A DNA stretch of 64,000 nucleotides from Pseudomonas sp. BGI-2 (GTDB lineage Bacteria; Pseudomonadota; Gammaproteobacteria; Pseudomonadales; Pseudomonadaceae): NCBI RefSeq assembly GCF_004310295.1, contig NZ_SISB01000001.1:219867-283866 (forward strand), read 5' to 3'. Of this stretch, positions 9,335 through 18,952 are shown in pieces. The position numbers and the translations under genes are program-made. Position 1 is the first letter of the stretch, and the number at the start of each line of letters is the position of its first letter. Below the pieces are notes generated by a model. It did not search any database, was not told the DNA's origin, and saw only the letters and a list, made by a program, of their open reading frames with translations.

Positions 9335-9372
9335 TGGTACACTGCGTACCTTGGTGGCATGTACCACAGTAC
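9335..9372. promoter_or_regulatory. GTAC half-site array upstream of the KfrA-like gene
   Basis: Four GTAC cores begin at 9337, 9346, 9361 and 9369. The first two form GGTAC-N5-GTACC, and the outermost TGGTAC pairs with GTACCA. The array ends 18 nt before the KfrA-like start codon. KfrA proteins are known to autorepress by binding operator repeats next to their promoter, so this is a candidate autoregulatory operator. Confidence 0.5.
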
Positions 9373-9390
9373 GAAATCGTAGGAGAACAC

Positions 9391-10410
9391 ATGGCTCGTG
9401 GCGGCGTAAATAAAGCAGTGGTGCAGGCGGCACGCTTGGCAATCCTCGCCCGTGGCGAAAACCCCAGCATCGATGCAGTACGGATCGAAATGGGCAATAC
9501 CGGCTCGAAAACCACCATCCACCGCTACCTGAAGGAGCTGGATGACGGCAGCGAACGCACCGAAACGCCTTCAGAGCCCATCGATGATGAGCTGGCAGGG
9601 CTGGTTTCGCGCTTGGCGCAACGCCTCAAGGAGCAGGCGCAAGAACCCATCGACCAGGCACGCGCGCAGTTCGATCAGCAACGAAAAGAGTTGGAAATCC
9701 AGCTGACCGAAGCCCGGCAAGCCAATACTGAATTGCACCAGCAATACGAGATTCAAAGCCTGGCACTGACTCAAGAGTCCGAGGCCCTGCAAGAAACCCG
9801 CTCCATGCTGCAGACCGAGCAAACCCGCAACGCCGGACTGAACCAGGCGCTGGCCGATTTCGAACTGCGCTTGCAAGACAAGGATGAGCAGATCCGCTCA
9901 TTGGAAGAAAAGCACCTGCACACGCGCGATGCCCTGGAACACTACCGCAACGCCGTCAAGGAACAACGCGAGCAGGAGCAAAGTCGCCACGAAGGCCAGG
10001 TGCAGCAAATTCAGATGGAACTGCGCCAAGCCCAGCAAAGCGCATTGGTGCGTCAGGATGAGATTACTCAATTGCACCGCGACAACGAGCGCCTGCTCAC
10101 CGAGAACCGCGGAACGCTGCGAGAGCTGGGGCTATTGCAGGAGCAACTGAAACACACTAACGGCCGTCAGGATCAACTGCTGGAGCAGGTCAACCGCATC
10201 GACAGCGAACGCACCCTCCTCCAGGAACGCTTGCGCGCCGCCCTGCTGGAAAGTCAGTCGCTCAAGCAGAACGTCGACGAGCAGTCGCAGATAAACAAAA
10301 TGCTGGAGATGGAATTGCTCAAGACTCAGGCGAGCCTCGATGAAAGCCTGCGCCTGGCGGCTGTCATTGCAACAGCACCAGACGCATCAGAGAGCGAAAA
10401 GAGCGATTAA
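9391..10410 (+). CDS. KfrA-like DNA-binding protein with long coiled coil
   Basis: A 339-residue protein. The N-terminal domain (about residues 1-60, [19 protein letters not shown] then [21 protein letters not shown]) matches the KfrA N-terminal DNA-binding family, first described on plasmids. From about residue 70 to 335 it is nearly all predicted coiled coil, rich in E, Q, R, K and L ([20 protein letters not shown]), like the alpha-helical tail of KfrA. KfrA represses its own gene and contributes to plasmid maintenance; a chromosomal copy could be a nucleoid or replicon-associated factor. The start at 9391 has AGGAG 5 nt upstream; an upstream in-frame ATG (9334) lies inside the operator array. 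The stop codon overlaps that of convergent gor. Confidence 0.82.
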   Translation: MARGGVNKAVVQAARLAILARGENPSIDAVRIEMGNTGSKTTIHRYLKELDDGSERTETPSEPIDDELAGLVSRLAQRLKEQAQEPIDQARAQFDQQRKELEIQLTEARQANTELHQQYEIQSLALTQESEALQETRSMLQTEQTRNAGLNQALADFELRLQDKDEQIRSLEEKHLHTRDALEHYRNAVKEQREQEQSRHEGQVQQIQMELRQAQQSALVRQDEITQLHRDNERLLTENRGTLRELGLLQEQLKHTNGRQDQLLEQVNRIDSERTLLQERLRAALLESQSLKQNVDEQSQINKMLEMELLKTQASLDESLRLAAVIATAPDASESEKSD

Positions 10411-11765
10411 CCGGCAACCGGCGTACGCATGGTGACGAACTCTTCGGCGGCAGTAGGATGCACGCCGATGGTTTCGTCGAAGTCGCGCTTGGTCGCGCCA
10501 GCCTTCAAGGCAATTGCCAGCCCCTGAACGATCTCGCCGGCATCCGGCCCGACCATGTGGCAGCCCAGAACCTTGTCGGTCTTGGCATCGACGACAAGCT
10601 TCATCAGCGTGCGCTCCTGGCATTCGGTCAGGGTCAGCTTCATCGGGCGGAAACGGCTTTCGAAAATCTGCACGTCGTGGCCGGCTTCGCGCGCCTCTTC
10701 CTCGCTCAAGCCGACAGTGCCAATGTTCGGCAGGCTGAACACGGCGGTCGGGATCATCTTGTAATCCACCGGGCGATACTGCTCAGGCTTGAACAAACGA
10801 CGCGCCACAGCCATGCCTTCAGCCAGGGCGACGGGGGTCAGCTGAACACGGCCGATCACATCGCCAAGCGCCAGGATCGACGGCTCTGCGGTCTGATATT
10901 GGTCATCGACCTCGACGAAACCTTTCTTGTCGAGTTTGACGCCGGTGTTTTCCAGCCCGAGATTGTCGAGCATCGGACGGCGACCGGTGGCGTAGAACAC
11001 ACAATCCGCCTCCAGCTCGCGACCGTCCTTGAGCGTCACCTTCAGGCCGCCATCGGACTGCTTGTCGATGCGCTCGATGTCGGCGTTGAACTGCAGGTTC
11101 ATGCCGCGCTTGGTCAGCTCTTCCTGCAAATGCTTGCGCACTGCACCGTCGAAGCCGCGCAGGAACAACTCACCGCGATACAACAATGTGGTCTCGGCAC
11201 CCACCCCGTGGAAGATCCCGGCAAATTCGACAGCGATGTAACCACCGCCCACAACCACAACGCGCTTCGGCAGTTCTTTTAGGAAGAACGCCTGGTTGGA
11301 ACTGATCGCGTGCTCGTGCCCCGGAATCTCCGGGATCTGCGGCCAGCCACCGGTAGCAATCAGGATGTTCTTGGCGGTGTAGCGCTCACCATTGATCTCG
11401 ACCGTGTTCGGGTCGACGATTTTGGCATGACCTTCATGCAGGGTTACACCGCTGTTGACCAGCAGGTTGCGGTAAATACCGTTCAGTCGATTGATCTCGC
11501 GATCCTTGTTGGCGATCAGCGTTGCCCAATCAAACTTCGCTTCGCCCAGTGTCCAACCAAAGCCCGAAGCCTGCTCGAAGTCTTCGGCGAAGTGCGCGCC
11601 ATAGACCAGCAACTTCTTCGGCACGCAGCCGACGTTCACACACGTACCGCCCAGGTAACGGCTTTCGGCCACCGCCACTTTCGCGCCATAACCGGCAGCA
11701 AAACGCGCAGCTCGCACACCGCCGGAACCGGCGCCAATCACATAAAGGTCAAAATCGTAGGCCAT
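10407..11765 (-). CDS. gor: glutathione-disulfide reductase
   Basis: A 452-residue cytosolic flavoenzyme that reduces GSSG with NADPH. FAD-binding [16 protein letters not shown] sits at the N-terminus, the redox disulfide in [14 protein letters not shown] (about residues 42-47), a second dinucleotide motif at [14 protein letters not shown], and the dimer-interface catalytic HPTAAEEF at the C-terminus. The start MAYDFDLYV at 11765 is backed by GAGGAG 7 nt upstream; the longer in-frame extension (to 11963) has no such support. Its stop overlaps that of the KfrA-like gene by 3 nt, with no room for a terminator. It belongs to the peroxide/electrophile defence theme of gloA and ahpCF. Confidence 0.96.
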   Translation of the reverse strand: MAYDFDLYVIGAGSGGVRAARFAAGYGAKVAVAESRYLGGTCVNVGCVPKKLLVYGAHFAEDFEQASGFGWTLGEAKFDWATLIANKDREINRLNGIYRNLLVNSGVTLHEGHAKIVDPNTVEINGERYTAKNILIATGGWPQIPEIPGHEHAISSNQAFFLKELPKRVVVVGGGYIAVEFAGIFHGVGAETTLLYRGELFLRGFDGAVRKHLQEELTKRGMNLQFNADIERIDKQSDGGLKVTLKDGRELEADCVFYATGRRPMLDNLGLENTGVKLDKKGFVEVDDQYQTAEPSILALGDVIGRVQLTPVALAEGMAVARRLFKPEQYRPVDYKMIPTAVFSLPNIGTVGLSEEEAREAGHDVQIFESRFRPMKLTLTECQERTLMKLVVDAKTDKVLGCHMVGPDAGEIVQGLAIALKAGATKRDFDETIGVHPTAAEEFVTMRTPVAG

Positions 11766-11872
11766 TTTCAATCTCCTCGGCAGGCAACCAGCATACCTGC
11801 AGACGCTTATTGAGCAAGCATCTGCCGATATGCAGATGGACAACACCAAGCGTCCCAGCCTTACGCTTTCGA

Positions 11873-13402
11873 TCAATGACATTCTGCCGACTGAGCTTTT
11901 GGTAACCGCAGCGTGCGCCAGGCGATCAGAATCGCCATGAACGCCAGGCCAAAAGCGACCCACGAAACTAAAGCGATTCCACCTTCAAATGCACCTCCTG
12001 CCTGCTGCATCAACTGTTGTGCCTCATCACCCGCCAGACCTAAGGCCACATGATGAGCACCAGACAGCGTCTCACTTGCCAGCGTCGTCTGAATGTCGCT
12101 CAAAAACGCCGGAAGCTGCAGACCTGCGCGGTAGTAGGCTGTGACCAGACCGCCAAGCACGGTCGTTCCCAGCACCACGCCTACTTCATAAGCGGTTTCA
12201 CTAATGGCGGAAGCGGCGCCCGCCTTTGCCGGCGGCGCTGCCGACAAGATCACGTCATTGGAAACCGTCGCGATAGCGCCTACTCCGATGTTCAGCAAGG
12301 CGAACGCCGCTACCAACACCGCGAGGCTGCTGCCCAAGCTGGCCACCAGCAAAAACGCCGCGCCGGCAAAGGCCATCAGAATCGGTATCAACACATGCAC
12401 GGGTACCCGCTGCGCGACCGGCACGACCGCCATCCCGACCACGATCGCCATGATTTGCCCCGGCACCAACGCCAGACTCGCACTCAAGGGCGACATCTGA
12501 AGGACAATCTGCAAGAACTGAGTGGTGAAGAAAACGAAGCCGACTAGGAACGCAAGACTCATCAGGTTGATCAGAACAGACCCGCTGAAGGTGCCGTTGC
12601 GAAACAGGGTCATATCCATCAGGGGTACAGGAAGACGCAACTGCCGCCGCACGAACATCCAGCCCGCCAATGCACCGACCAAAAAAGTGCCCAGCACGAC
12701 CCCGTCAACACCCTCACTGGCGCCATGTTTGATACCGTAAATGATGCCACCCAGTGCGACCATCGACTGGAGAATGCTGATCGGATCCAGCGGACCCGAC
12801 GCATCACGCTCCGATTCCGGGAGCAATAGCGGCCCCAATACCAACAACGGAATCAGGACTGGTACCGCCAACAGAAAAATCGCGCCCCAATCAAAGAACT
12901 GCAGCAACACCCCACCCACCAAAGGCCCCAGTGCCGAACCGACGGTCAACGTCGTTGCCCAGATCGCAATCGCCAGCCTGCGCTCTTCTCGATCCTCAAA
13001 TACCGAACGTATCAATGCCAATGTGGAAGGCATCAGCATCGCACCGAAAATCCCCATACAAGCCCGCCCAATAATCAGCTGCATGGCCGTCTCGGAGTAC
13101 GCGGTCAACACCGATACCACAGCAAAACCGAGCGACCCGATAAGCAACAACTTACGGTGCCCGACCCGATCACCCAGGCTACCCATCGACACCAACAGCC
13201 CCGCAAGAACCAACGAATAGGCGTCGATCATCCACAGTTGTTGGCTGGCAGTCGGACGCAAGGCTTCCGCGATTTTAGGTAATGCGAAACCAAGCACGGT
13301 GTTATCAACCGTTACCAGCAGCACTGGCAACATCAACACGCCGAGGCCGAACCAGCGTCTTGAAGCAGCTTTGCGGCGGGCAGCCTCAATTGTTAAAGCC
13401 AT
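11873..13402 (-). CDS. DHA2-family MFS exporter (14 TM), likely exporter of the adjacent pathway
   Basis: A 509-residue major facilitator of the 14-helix DHA2 drug:H+ antiporter family, similar in layout to SmvA-type pumps. The first helix carries [21 protein letters not shown], loop 2-3 has [16 protein letters not shown] (motif A), and motif C is seen in [20 protein letters not shown] lies 8 nt before the ATG. It is the last gene of the minus-strand cluster, 91 nt after papC, and probably exports the product or protects the cell from it (inference from position). The substrate cannot be deduced. Confidence 0.88.
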   Translation of the reverse strand: MALTIEAARRKAASRRWFGLGVLMLPVLLVTVDNTVLGFALPKIAEALRPTASQQLWMIDAYSLVLAGLLVSMGSLGDRVGHRKLLLIGSLGFAVVSVLTAYSETAMQLIIGRACMGIFGAMLMPSTLALIRSVFEDREERRLAIAIWATTLTVGSALGPLVGGVLLQFFDWGAIFLLAVPVLIPLLVLGPLLLPESERDASGPLDPISILQSMVALGGIIYGIKHGASEGVDGVVLGTFLVGALAGWMFVRRQLRLPVPLMDMTLFRNGTFSGSVLINLMSLAFLVGFVFFTTQFLQIVLQMSPLSASLALVPGQIMAIVVGMAVVPVAQRVPVHVLIPILMAFAGAAFLLVASLGSSLAVLVAAFALLNIGVGAIATVSNDVILSAAPPAKAGAASAISETAYEVGVVLGTTVLGGLVTAYYRAGLQLPAFLSDIQTTLASETLSGAHHVALGLAGDEAQQLMQQAGGAFEGGIALVSWVAFGLAFMAILIAWRTLRLPKAQSAECH

Positions 13403-13493
13403 GAATAAAGCTCCTTATACAGAGATAATTCCACGGGGCATTTTTCATGTCCCCGCGAATCATTTTCCTACGCACTTCCCTGGCGTGTATGGA

Positions 13494-14366
13494 TCAGTTC
13501 AACAGTGAAAACACATGCTGACAATCGACTGCCCCCGAATTTAAACGGCGGCCCAATGCATTTGAAACACCTTGGAGATCACTGCGAAACCCGTCGTAAT
13601 CCTGGCTGCGAACACTCTCCGTCAAACGCTTCATTCCTTCCGCCAGTGCCTCGCGCTGTTTGAAGGAGTGGTCGTTCTCCAGCTGAATATCCCAATAGAC
13701 TTCAGGCGGATTCACCAGAACGCGAGACAATAACGCCATCATCGTGCGCATTGGCGGCGGCATCACTTCGAGTGCGCTTTCAAGATCCAGTGAGCACTTC
13801 GCCAGCGCCAGGCCGAAGCCGAGAATGGCGGCATGAGGCAATGCCTGACAAAGAGCCATCAGCTCGTCGTGGGCAACAGGCGTCATTCGCTTAATCTTCA
13901 TTCCTGCACCGAGCAGGTATTGCTCGATAAAGGTTGAAGGTGAATCCTCCTCGTCCAGGCAAACAGCAACGGTACGTCCTTGAACAGAAAGCTTGGGCGA
14001 AAACATAGGGTTGATCCCGACAAAAGGCTGGCGGGATGAAGCATTCTTCAATGCTCGGTAAAACGGCTCTTGAACAGAGCAGGTCGGAATAAATACAGTC
14101 TTGTCCGAAACAGCCCCAAGCACCCACGGGATTGCCCGAATCGCGACACTTTCCGGCAGAGCAAAAACAATCGCCGTCGCCCCTTGAAAAATGTGTCCGG
14201 TATTGCTGAACGGGCTGGTGACATCGACCTCATGAAAACTACATTGCTGCTCTGGAGGCCTGCGATCCACAACACGGACATTACATCCGTATTGGACAAG
14301 TATGCGGGTGATGAGGGACCCCACCAGCCCCGCTCCGCCCAACACGACTACCGTGTTACCCATCAT
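13494..14366 (-). CDS. papC: PapC-like 4-amino-4-deoxyprephenate dehydrogenase
   Basis: A 290-residue protein of the prephenate dehydrogenase (TyrA) family: an NAD-binding Rossmann domain at residues 1-160 (VVVLGGAGLVGSLITRIL, DRRPPEQ) and a helical dimerisation domain thereafter (HDELMALCQALPHAAILGFG). Alone it could be a TyrA, but it overlaps an aminodeoxychorismate synthase by 4 nt and shares an operon with a small chorismate-mutase-like protein. That is the papABC set known from pristinamycin and chloramphenicol producers. The expected reaction is NAD-dependent oxidative decarboxylation of 4-amino-4-deoxyprephenate to 4-aminophenylpyruvate. The start is ATG-ATG (14366 or 14363), overlapping the papA stop, with a GGAG-containing ribosome site inside papA. 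Confidence 0.82.
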   Translation of the reverse strand: MMGNTVVVLGGAGLVGSLITRILVQYGCNVRVVDRRPPEQQCSFHEVDVTSPFSNTGHIFQGATAIVFALPESVAIRAIPWVLGAVSDKTVFIPTCSVQEPFYRALKNASSRQPFVGINPMFSPKLSVQGRTVAVCLDEEDSPSTFIEQYLLGAGMKIKRMTPVAHDELMALCQALPHAAILGFGLALAKCSLDLESALEVMPPPMRTMMALLSRVLVNPPEVYWDIQLENDHSFKQREALAEGMKRLTESVRSQDYDGFRSDLQGVSNALGRRLNSGAVDCQHVFSLLN

Positions 14367-16432
14367 GCTTCGCTCCCTGCGACAAAACTGTAATAAGGCA
14401 CGCTTGCCTTCACCAATGTCTCTTCAAGTTCCTGCTGAGGATCAGAGTGCGCAACGATCGCGCCGCCGATGCCAAACGTCGCCTCGCCGTCCTGGAGAAC
14501 AGCTGTGCGTATGACAATACTCAGCTCTGCCGCACCACTGAAAGATAACCAACCCAAAGCGCCAGAATAGATACCTCGTGCCGAGGATTCCAATACGTCA
14601 ATAATTTCCATCGTGCGCTTCTTGGGTGCCCCGGTCATGGAGCCACCTGGAAAACAGGCGCGAATGGCCTCAAGCGTTGCCACTTCAGAGCGAAGGTGCC
14701 CGCGAACGGTGGAAACAAGTTGATGTACCGACGAGAAACTCTCGACCGAGAAAATCTGGGGAACATGTACGCTCCCCGGACGACACACCTGATTCAAATC
14801 ATGACGGACCAGATCGACGATCATCAGGTTCTCGGCTCTGTCCTTGGCTGAAACCAGAAGCTCATCGCGCAGCATCTGGTCTTCAGAAATCTGCTTGCTG
14901 CGCGGCCTCGTTCCTTTGATCGGCCGGGACTCGATCATTCCGCTGTCATCGATCCTGAGAAAAGTCTCCGGCGATGCACTGAGCACCGAGAACTGCGCAA
15001 ATGAAAGATAGGCACCATAAGGTACCGGACTGGCCCGACGCATCCGCTTGTATGCACTCAACGGCGCACCGTCGTACGTCATTTTTGCCCGGTTGGTCAG
15101 GCAAATCTCATAAGACTCCCCATCAGTAATGTACTTCAGAGACCGGTTGATCTTGGTGATGTACTCATCCGGCCCATCTTCAAGCGATAAGCTCAATTGA
15201 TCTACAGCACCTGGAACAAAGACTCTGTCATGTAGCGTGGGCTTATCTTCAAGCTCAGTAACGTCGGGTAGAGACGACCAAACGGCCGCTTCTCCGGTGG
15301 CAGTGATCATGCACTGATAAGCTTTAGCTTCCTGATGATCAAAGACCAAAAAATGCGGTGCGAACATGAATGCCGCATCCGGATAACCCGACCGATATGC
15401 CTTATGCCCTCCGGTCAATCCTTTTAACTCATACCCCAGGTAACCGACGAAACCGCCCTTGAAACCGAACGGCAAGTACTGTGGAGTTGCGACCTGAACC
15501 GCTTCGAAGATCTGTGCAAGCAGAGTAAAGAAGTCACCTTTGATGCTTTTTGTGCCCTTCGGTCCTTCAAGCGTCAGGCATTCATCAGTGACATCGTACT
15601 CAAACCTGATGGCTCCATGAGTCACCCCACTGCCCATGATCGAGTAACGCGCATTCGGTCTTTCCGACTTTTCGCTGTCGAGCCAGAAAGCGAAGCGGTC
15701 GCCTGCATAAAGAGATGAAAATACCGCCTGAGGATCCAGGTCTTTGGGGAGTTCACGGTAGGCGAGTTGCATGTTCAGCTCGCCGCCCACTGCTACATAG
15801 GCGCTTTTTGACGATGCGCACTCTGCACCCGACTCCAGTCGGCTTCTCACACTCACATTGTGTTCAAGTGCCATGCGTATGAAGTTGCTCAGCAACGCAT
15901 GCCCATATTCCGAATCGATGGACTCCGGGTGGAATTGAACGCCCCAGATCGGTCTGGCAACGTGCTCGATTGCCATAACCACACCTTCGGACGTCCAGGC
16001 CGTACATTGAAGCTCTGCCGGCAGGCTCGTGCACATCAACGAGTGGTATCTGACCACCTCGAACTGCTCTGGCAAGTCGCGGAAAAGCCCTCTGCCTGAA
16101 TGCGTGATGCGGCTGCGATAGCCATGCACAGGGCTGGGAGCATGCCCCACTGACCCGCCAAGAAATTGCGCAATGCCCTGATGCCCCAGGCAGATGCCGA
16201 GTATTGGCACAGGAGAATGCAAAATGACGTTGCCACAGACACCGAAATCGTCCTCTTCAGCGGGATGTCCCGGCCCGGGCGACAGCACCACTGCGTCATA
16301 CTTTTCGATGCCGAGTTCACTGTACGAAACAGAGTTTTTAACGATGTCTGCGCACACCCCGGTGACCTCGAACAGATATTGAGCAATGTTCTGGGTAAAG
16401 GAGTCGAAGTTATCAATCAGCAGTATCTTCAT
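14363..16432 (-). CDS. papA: PapA-like fused 4-amino-4-deoxychorismate synthase (PabA-PabB fusion)
   Basis: A 689-residue fusion. Residues 1-195 are a class I glutamine amidotransferase (MKILLIDNFDSFTQN; nucleophile Cys81 in ILGICLGHQG; VQFHPESIDS supplies His and Glu). From about 225 to 680 it is a chorismate-binding component I domain with ESRPIKGTRPRS and FPGGSMTGAPKKRT. Lys506 in PIKGT distinguishes aminodeoxychorismate synthases from anthranilate synthases, which have PIAGT. Expected reaction: chorismate plus glutamine gives 4-amino-4-deoxychorismate. No lyase partner is adjacent; instead a mutase (papB) and dehydrogenase (papC) overlap it, arguing for 4-amino-phenylalanine rather than folate. 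ATGA overlaps at both ends indicate translational coupling. Confidence 0.9.
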   Translation of the reverse strand: MKILLIDNFDSFTQNIAQYLFEVTGVCADIVKNSVSYSELGIEKYDAVVLSPGPGHPAEEDDFGVCGNVILHSPVPILGICLGHQGIAQFLGGSVGHAPSPVHGYRSRITHSGRGLFRDLPEQFEVVRYHSLMCTSLPAELQCTAWTSEGVVMAIEHVARPIWGVQFHPESIDSEYGHALLSNFIRMALEHNVSVRSRLESGAECASSKSAYVAVGGELNMQLAYRELPKDLDPQAVFSSLYAGDRFAFWLDSEKSERPNARYSIMGSGVTHGAIRFEYDVTDECLTLEGPKGTKSIKGDFFTLLAQIFEAVQVATPQYLPFGFKGGFVGYLGYELKGLTGGHKAYRSGYPDAAFMFAPHFLVFDHQEAKAYQCMITATGEAAVWSSLPDVTELEDKPTLHDRVFVPGAVDQLSLSLEDGPDEYITKINRSLKYITDGESYEICLTNRAKMTYDGAPLSAYKRMRRASPVPYGAYLSFAQFSVLSASPETFLRIDDSGMIESRPIKGTRPRSKQISEDQMLRDELLVSAKDRAENLMIVDLVRHDLNQVCRPGSVHVPQIFSVESFSSVHQLVSTVRGHLRSEVATLEAIRACFPGGSMTGAPKKRTMEIIDVLESSARGIYSGALGWLSFSGAAELSIVIRTAVLQDGEATFGIGGAIVAHSDPQQELEETLVKASVPYYSFVAGSEA

Positions 16433-16764
16433 GAGGAAAGGCCCCGACTCAGACGCTGATTGATCAACAGGTCTTCCTGGCTACAGGTCTCCGCAATAAT
16501 CAGCTTGAATATCGACTCGGTGTATTCCGGCCTTAGCCCTGAAGCCTGTGATCTTTCCTTAATCATTTCCAGCACATAGGAAACTCTCCCGGGCTGCATC
16601 ATGGCAATACCATGTGCGGCTTTAAGCTCGGCAATGCCCATGCACACCTTCATACGCTCCGAAAGCAGATCGACAACCTGCAGATTTATCGAGTCGAGCC
16701 TTTCTCGCAGCGGTTGCAAAATGTTTGACGATCCTGCCTGTGTTAACTGTCCATGTTGTTGCAT
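16429..16764 (-). CDS. papB: PapB-like 4-amino-4-deoxychorismate mutase
   Basis: A 111-residue all-helical AroQ-type chorismate mutase domain (LQPLRERLDSINLQVVDLLS, then ERMKVCMGIAELKAAHG). Helix-1 Arg and the MKVCMGIAELK helix match the active-site pattern of the family. Between an aminodeoxychorismate synthase and a prephenate-dehydrogenase homologue, it most likely performs the Claisen rearrangement of 4-amino-4-deoxychorismate to 4-amino-4-deoxyprephenate. The ATG at 16764 has GGAG 8 nt upstream, and the stop overlaps the papA start. An ordinary chorismate mutase is possible on sequence alone; the assignment rests on context. Confidence 0.82.
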   Translation of the reverse strand: MQQHGQLTQAGSSNILQPLRERLDSINLQVVDLLSERMKVCMGIAELKAAHGIAMMQPGRVSYVLEMIKERSQASGLRPEYTESIFKLIIAETCSQEDLLINQRLSRGLSS

Positions 16765-16812
16765 TCATGCATCTCCATTAGCCAATTTCTGCAAGGTATT
16801 CGATAGTCAGAC

Positions 16813-18078
16813 TTAAGCCGGCTCACTGATAGTGGGTGTCCATGTCCCGTTTCTCGACAACGCTTGCAGGGCAGCCCCTAACAACCTGATGTCTTGTTCA
16901 CTGTGGTCGGCCGAAACTGCAAAACGCAGCATTGCCTTGCCTTTGGCGATGATTGGATAGAAAACCGGGAACAGCAGCATGCCTTGGTCGCGCAGGGCTC
17001 TCGCAGCCTGCAATCCGGCTTCCTCCGTTTCAAAGAAGGCTCCCCGGACTGGCGACTGGATACCTGCGTTAAGCAGCTGGTTGTCGGTAACCGCGTCTAA
17101 AAGGCTGACGTTTTTCCAGAGGCGCCGTTGCAGCACATCAATTTCTTCACTGAGATGAATTTGCGCAGAGGCAACGTTCGCCGCGAGCATCGGCAACATA
17201 ATCGAGTGGCCGAATATCAAAGGATTCGCCGACGTCTGAATGATCCCTACATCCTGTGGATCCGACACCACAACAAAACCACCCGCGCCGCCAAAGGCTT
17301 TGGAAAGTGACCCGGCCAAAATGACGTTTGCCGGCAACGAATGATCTACCGCAGAAAACGCATAACCCGCGCCATGTCGGCCGACAATCGAAATACCGTG
17401 CGCATCGTCTACATACAGATATCCCTGCGCAGACTCCAACTGCTGGGAAAGCTCGGCGATGGGCACCAAGCCACTCATCGAGCCAATGCCGTCAATCAAG
17501 AGCACTGGGGTTTCACCCCTATTCGAGCACTCTTTCAGCGTAACGGCCATCGACTCCGAGTCCGTCGACTCGACCCTGGAAACAGACCCGAACTGCTCCA
17601 GAATCCCCCTTAGAACCTGCATCGAAGCATGGGCGGTTTTATCCATCAGCCAATGCACTCTCTTTCTAACGGGATAACCTGGCAGTGATCCACTGCCCAG
17701 CAAGGGCAAAACACCTAGATGAACACTGCTGGTGGAGGTGAACACTGCAACCGCGCTACCTCTATAAACTTGGCCTAGCAGGTCCTCCAGTTGCGGCAGG
17801 TAAACTGGGCGCATCGCACTTCGAGAAGAAGACAGATGCAGTCCGCAAGTGTCGAGAGCCCGATGCGCAGCATCGATCAGTGCAGGATGGGTTTCCAACC
17901 CCAAATACGAGCAGGACACAAATTCGGTGTACACACCTCCTTCCTGCAGGGCGATCTGCTTGCCTACACGACTCGCAACGGTAAAACCTGTCAGCCCTTC
18001 CTCATAAGCGGTTGTCAGAGCACCGGTGGTGTTGTCACGGCGAATGCTCATCCAGTCTTGCTTGACTCGCACATCCAT
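16813..18078 (-). CDS. alpha-oxoamine-synthase-like PLP enzyme
   Basis: A 421-residue fold-type I PLP enzyme of the AONS/KBL (8-amino-7-oxononanoate synthase, 2-amino-3-ketobutyrate ligase) family. The PLP lysine is Lys260 in LAGSLSKAFGGAGG. The cofactor aspartate lies in YLYVDDAHGISIVGRHGAG, and VSCSYLGLETHPAL is the usual substrate-entry stretch. Family members condense an amino acid with an acyl-CoA or acyl-ACP and lose CO2, giving an alpha-aminoketone. In this operon the natural amino donor would be 4-aminophenylalanine or a derivative (inference); no carrier protein is encoded, so a CoA thioester is likelier. The ATG at 18078 has GGGAG 8 nt upstream and is preferred over a TTG at 18120 that would overlap the methyltransferase gene. 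Confidence 0.8.
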   Translation of the reverse strand: MDVRVKQDWMSIRRDNTTGALTTAYEEGLTGFTVASRVGKQIALQEGGVYTEFVSCSYLGLETHPALIDAAHRALDTCGLHLSSSRSAMRPVYLPQLEDLLGQVYRGSAVAVFTSTSSVHLGVLPLLGSGSLPGYPVRKRVHWLMDKTAHASMQVLRGILEQFGSVSRVESTDSESMAVTLKECSNRGETPVLLIDGIGSMSGLVPIAELSQQLESAQGYLYVDDAHGISIVGRHGAGYAFSAVDHSLPANVILAGSLSKAFGGAGGFVVVSDPQDVGIIQTSANPLIFGHSIMLPMLAANVASAQIHLSEEIDVLQRRLWKNVSLLDAVTDNQLLNAGIQSPVRGAFFETEEAGLQAARALRDQGMLLFPVFYPIIAKGKAMLRFAVSADHSEQDIRLLGAALQALSRNGTWTPTISEPA

Positions 18079-18100
18079 TGCTAAAGCTCCCGTCCAGAAA

Positions 18101-18952
18101 TCATTGAGGTTTGCGGCCAATTGTCATTACCGAGCTGCCCGACGCATCGGACTCGTCCTTGTCGATCACTGTTTGTATGTCAGTCAAGTCATTGCGCCTG
18201 AACAGTTCTCGCACCGCTTCGGCCTGGTCTTCGCCGTGTTCCATGACCAACCATCCATCGCGAACGAGCATCTGATCGGCGAGAGAAATAATCTGCCTGA
18301 TCAGCTCAAGACCATCGGCCCCGGAGTAAACAGACGCTTGAGGATGGTGCTCACCCCATTCAGGCAACAGCTCCTGAGCCTGCGGAACGTAGGGAGGGTT
18401 AGCAACAATCAGGTCGATCTGATGAGCGAAATGCGCAAACGCCTGTTCGTCGCGAATATCTGCCTGCAAGTGACTAGCCTGTACGCCCTTACAGGAAAGT
18501 CGATCGATGTTGCGCTTGAGGTACTGAACGGCTATCGGATCAAACTCTACACAAGTGACGTTGAGATCAGGCCTGCGTCGCGCAATCGCCAGACCGATCG
18601 CGCCACTGCCCGCACACAGATCCAGCACCTTTGAGCCCGGCCGCAGCTCTGCACTGCTCTCGATCCATTTGTGAATGACCCTGCTGTGGGGACGCGGAAT
18701 AAATACCCCGCTACCGACGACCAGTGGCATATCGTCAAAGTCGACCGTACCGACGATATGCCCGAGCGGAATTCGGTTGCATCGCTCCTGGACGGCCAAC
18801 ATGAACTCTTCCAGCGCTCGCCCCTTATCCGCCCGCTCGATAAAGCGATCCACAAGGCAATTTAAGTCATCTTCGAGACTCCAGACTCCGGACTCTTGCA
18901 ACATAGCTCGCGCCTGATTAATAGCGAGGTAATCGCGATCAGTAAGACTCAT
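18101..18952 (-). CDS. HemK/PrmC-like NPPY N-methyltransferase in the pap cluster
   Basis: A 283-residue SAM-dependent methyltransferase with the two-domain layout of PrmC/HemK: a helical N-terminal domain (about 1-75) and a Rossmann catalytic domain. SAM-binding VLDLCAGSGAIGLAIARRRP, FDPIAVQYLKRN and the catalytic LIVANPPYVPQ are present; GVFIPRPHSR replaces the usual IPRPETE of PrmC. NPPY enzymes methylate planar nitrogen (adenine N6, glutamine amide). PrmC proper normally lies beside prfA, so this looks like a paralogue recruited to the pathway, perhaps methylating the aryl amine as PapM does in pristinamycin synthesis (inference). The ATG at 18952 has GGGAG 5 nt upstream and overlaps the previous stop by 4 nt. 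Confidence 0.78.
   Translation of the reverse strand: MSLTDRDYLAINQARAMLQESGVWSLEDDLNCLVDRFIERADKGRALEEFMLAVQERCNRIPLGHIVGTVDFDDMPLVVGSGVFIPRPHSRVIHKWIESSAELRPGSKVLDLCAGSGAIGLAIARRRPDLNVTCVEFDPIAVQYLKRNIDRLSCKGVQASHLQADIRDEQAFAHFAHQIDLIVANPPYVPQAQELLPEWGEHHPQASVYSGADGLELIRQIISLADQMLVRDGWLVMEHGEDQAEAVRELFRRNDLTDIQTVIDKDESDASGSSVMTIGRKPQ

Noticed and set aside
14363..16432. PapA as an anthranilate synthase or folate PabAB
   Set aside because: PIKGT rather than PIAGT argues against anthranilate synthase, and the coupled mutase and dehydrogenase with no lyase argue against folate synthesis.
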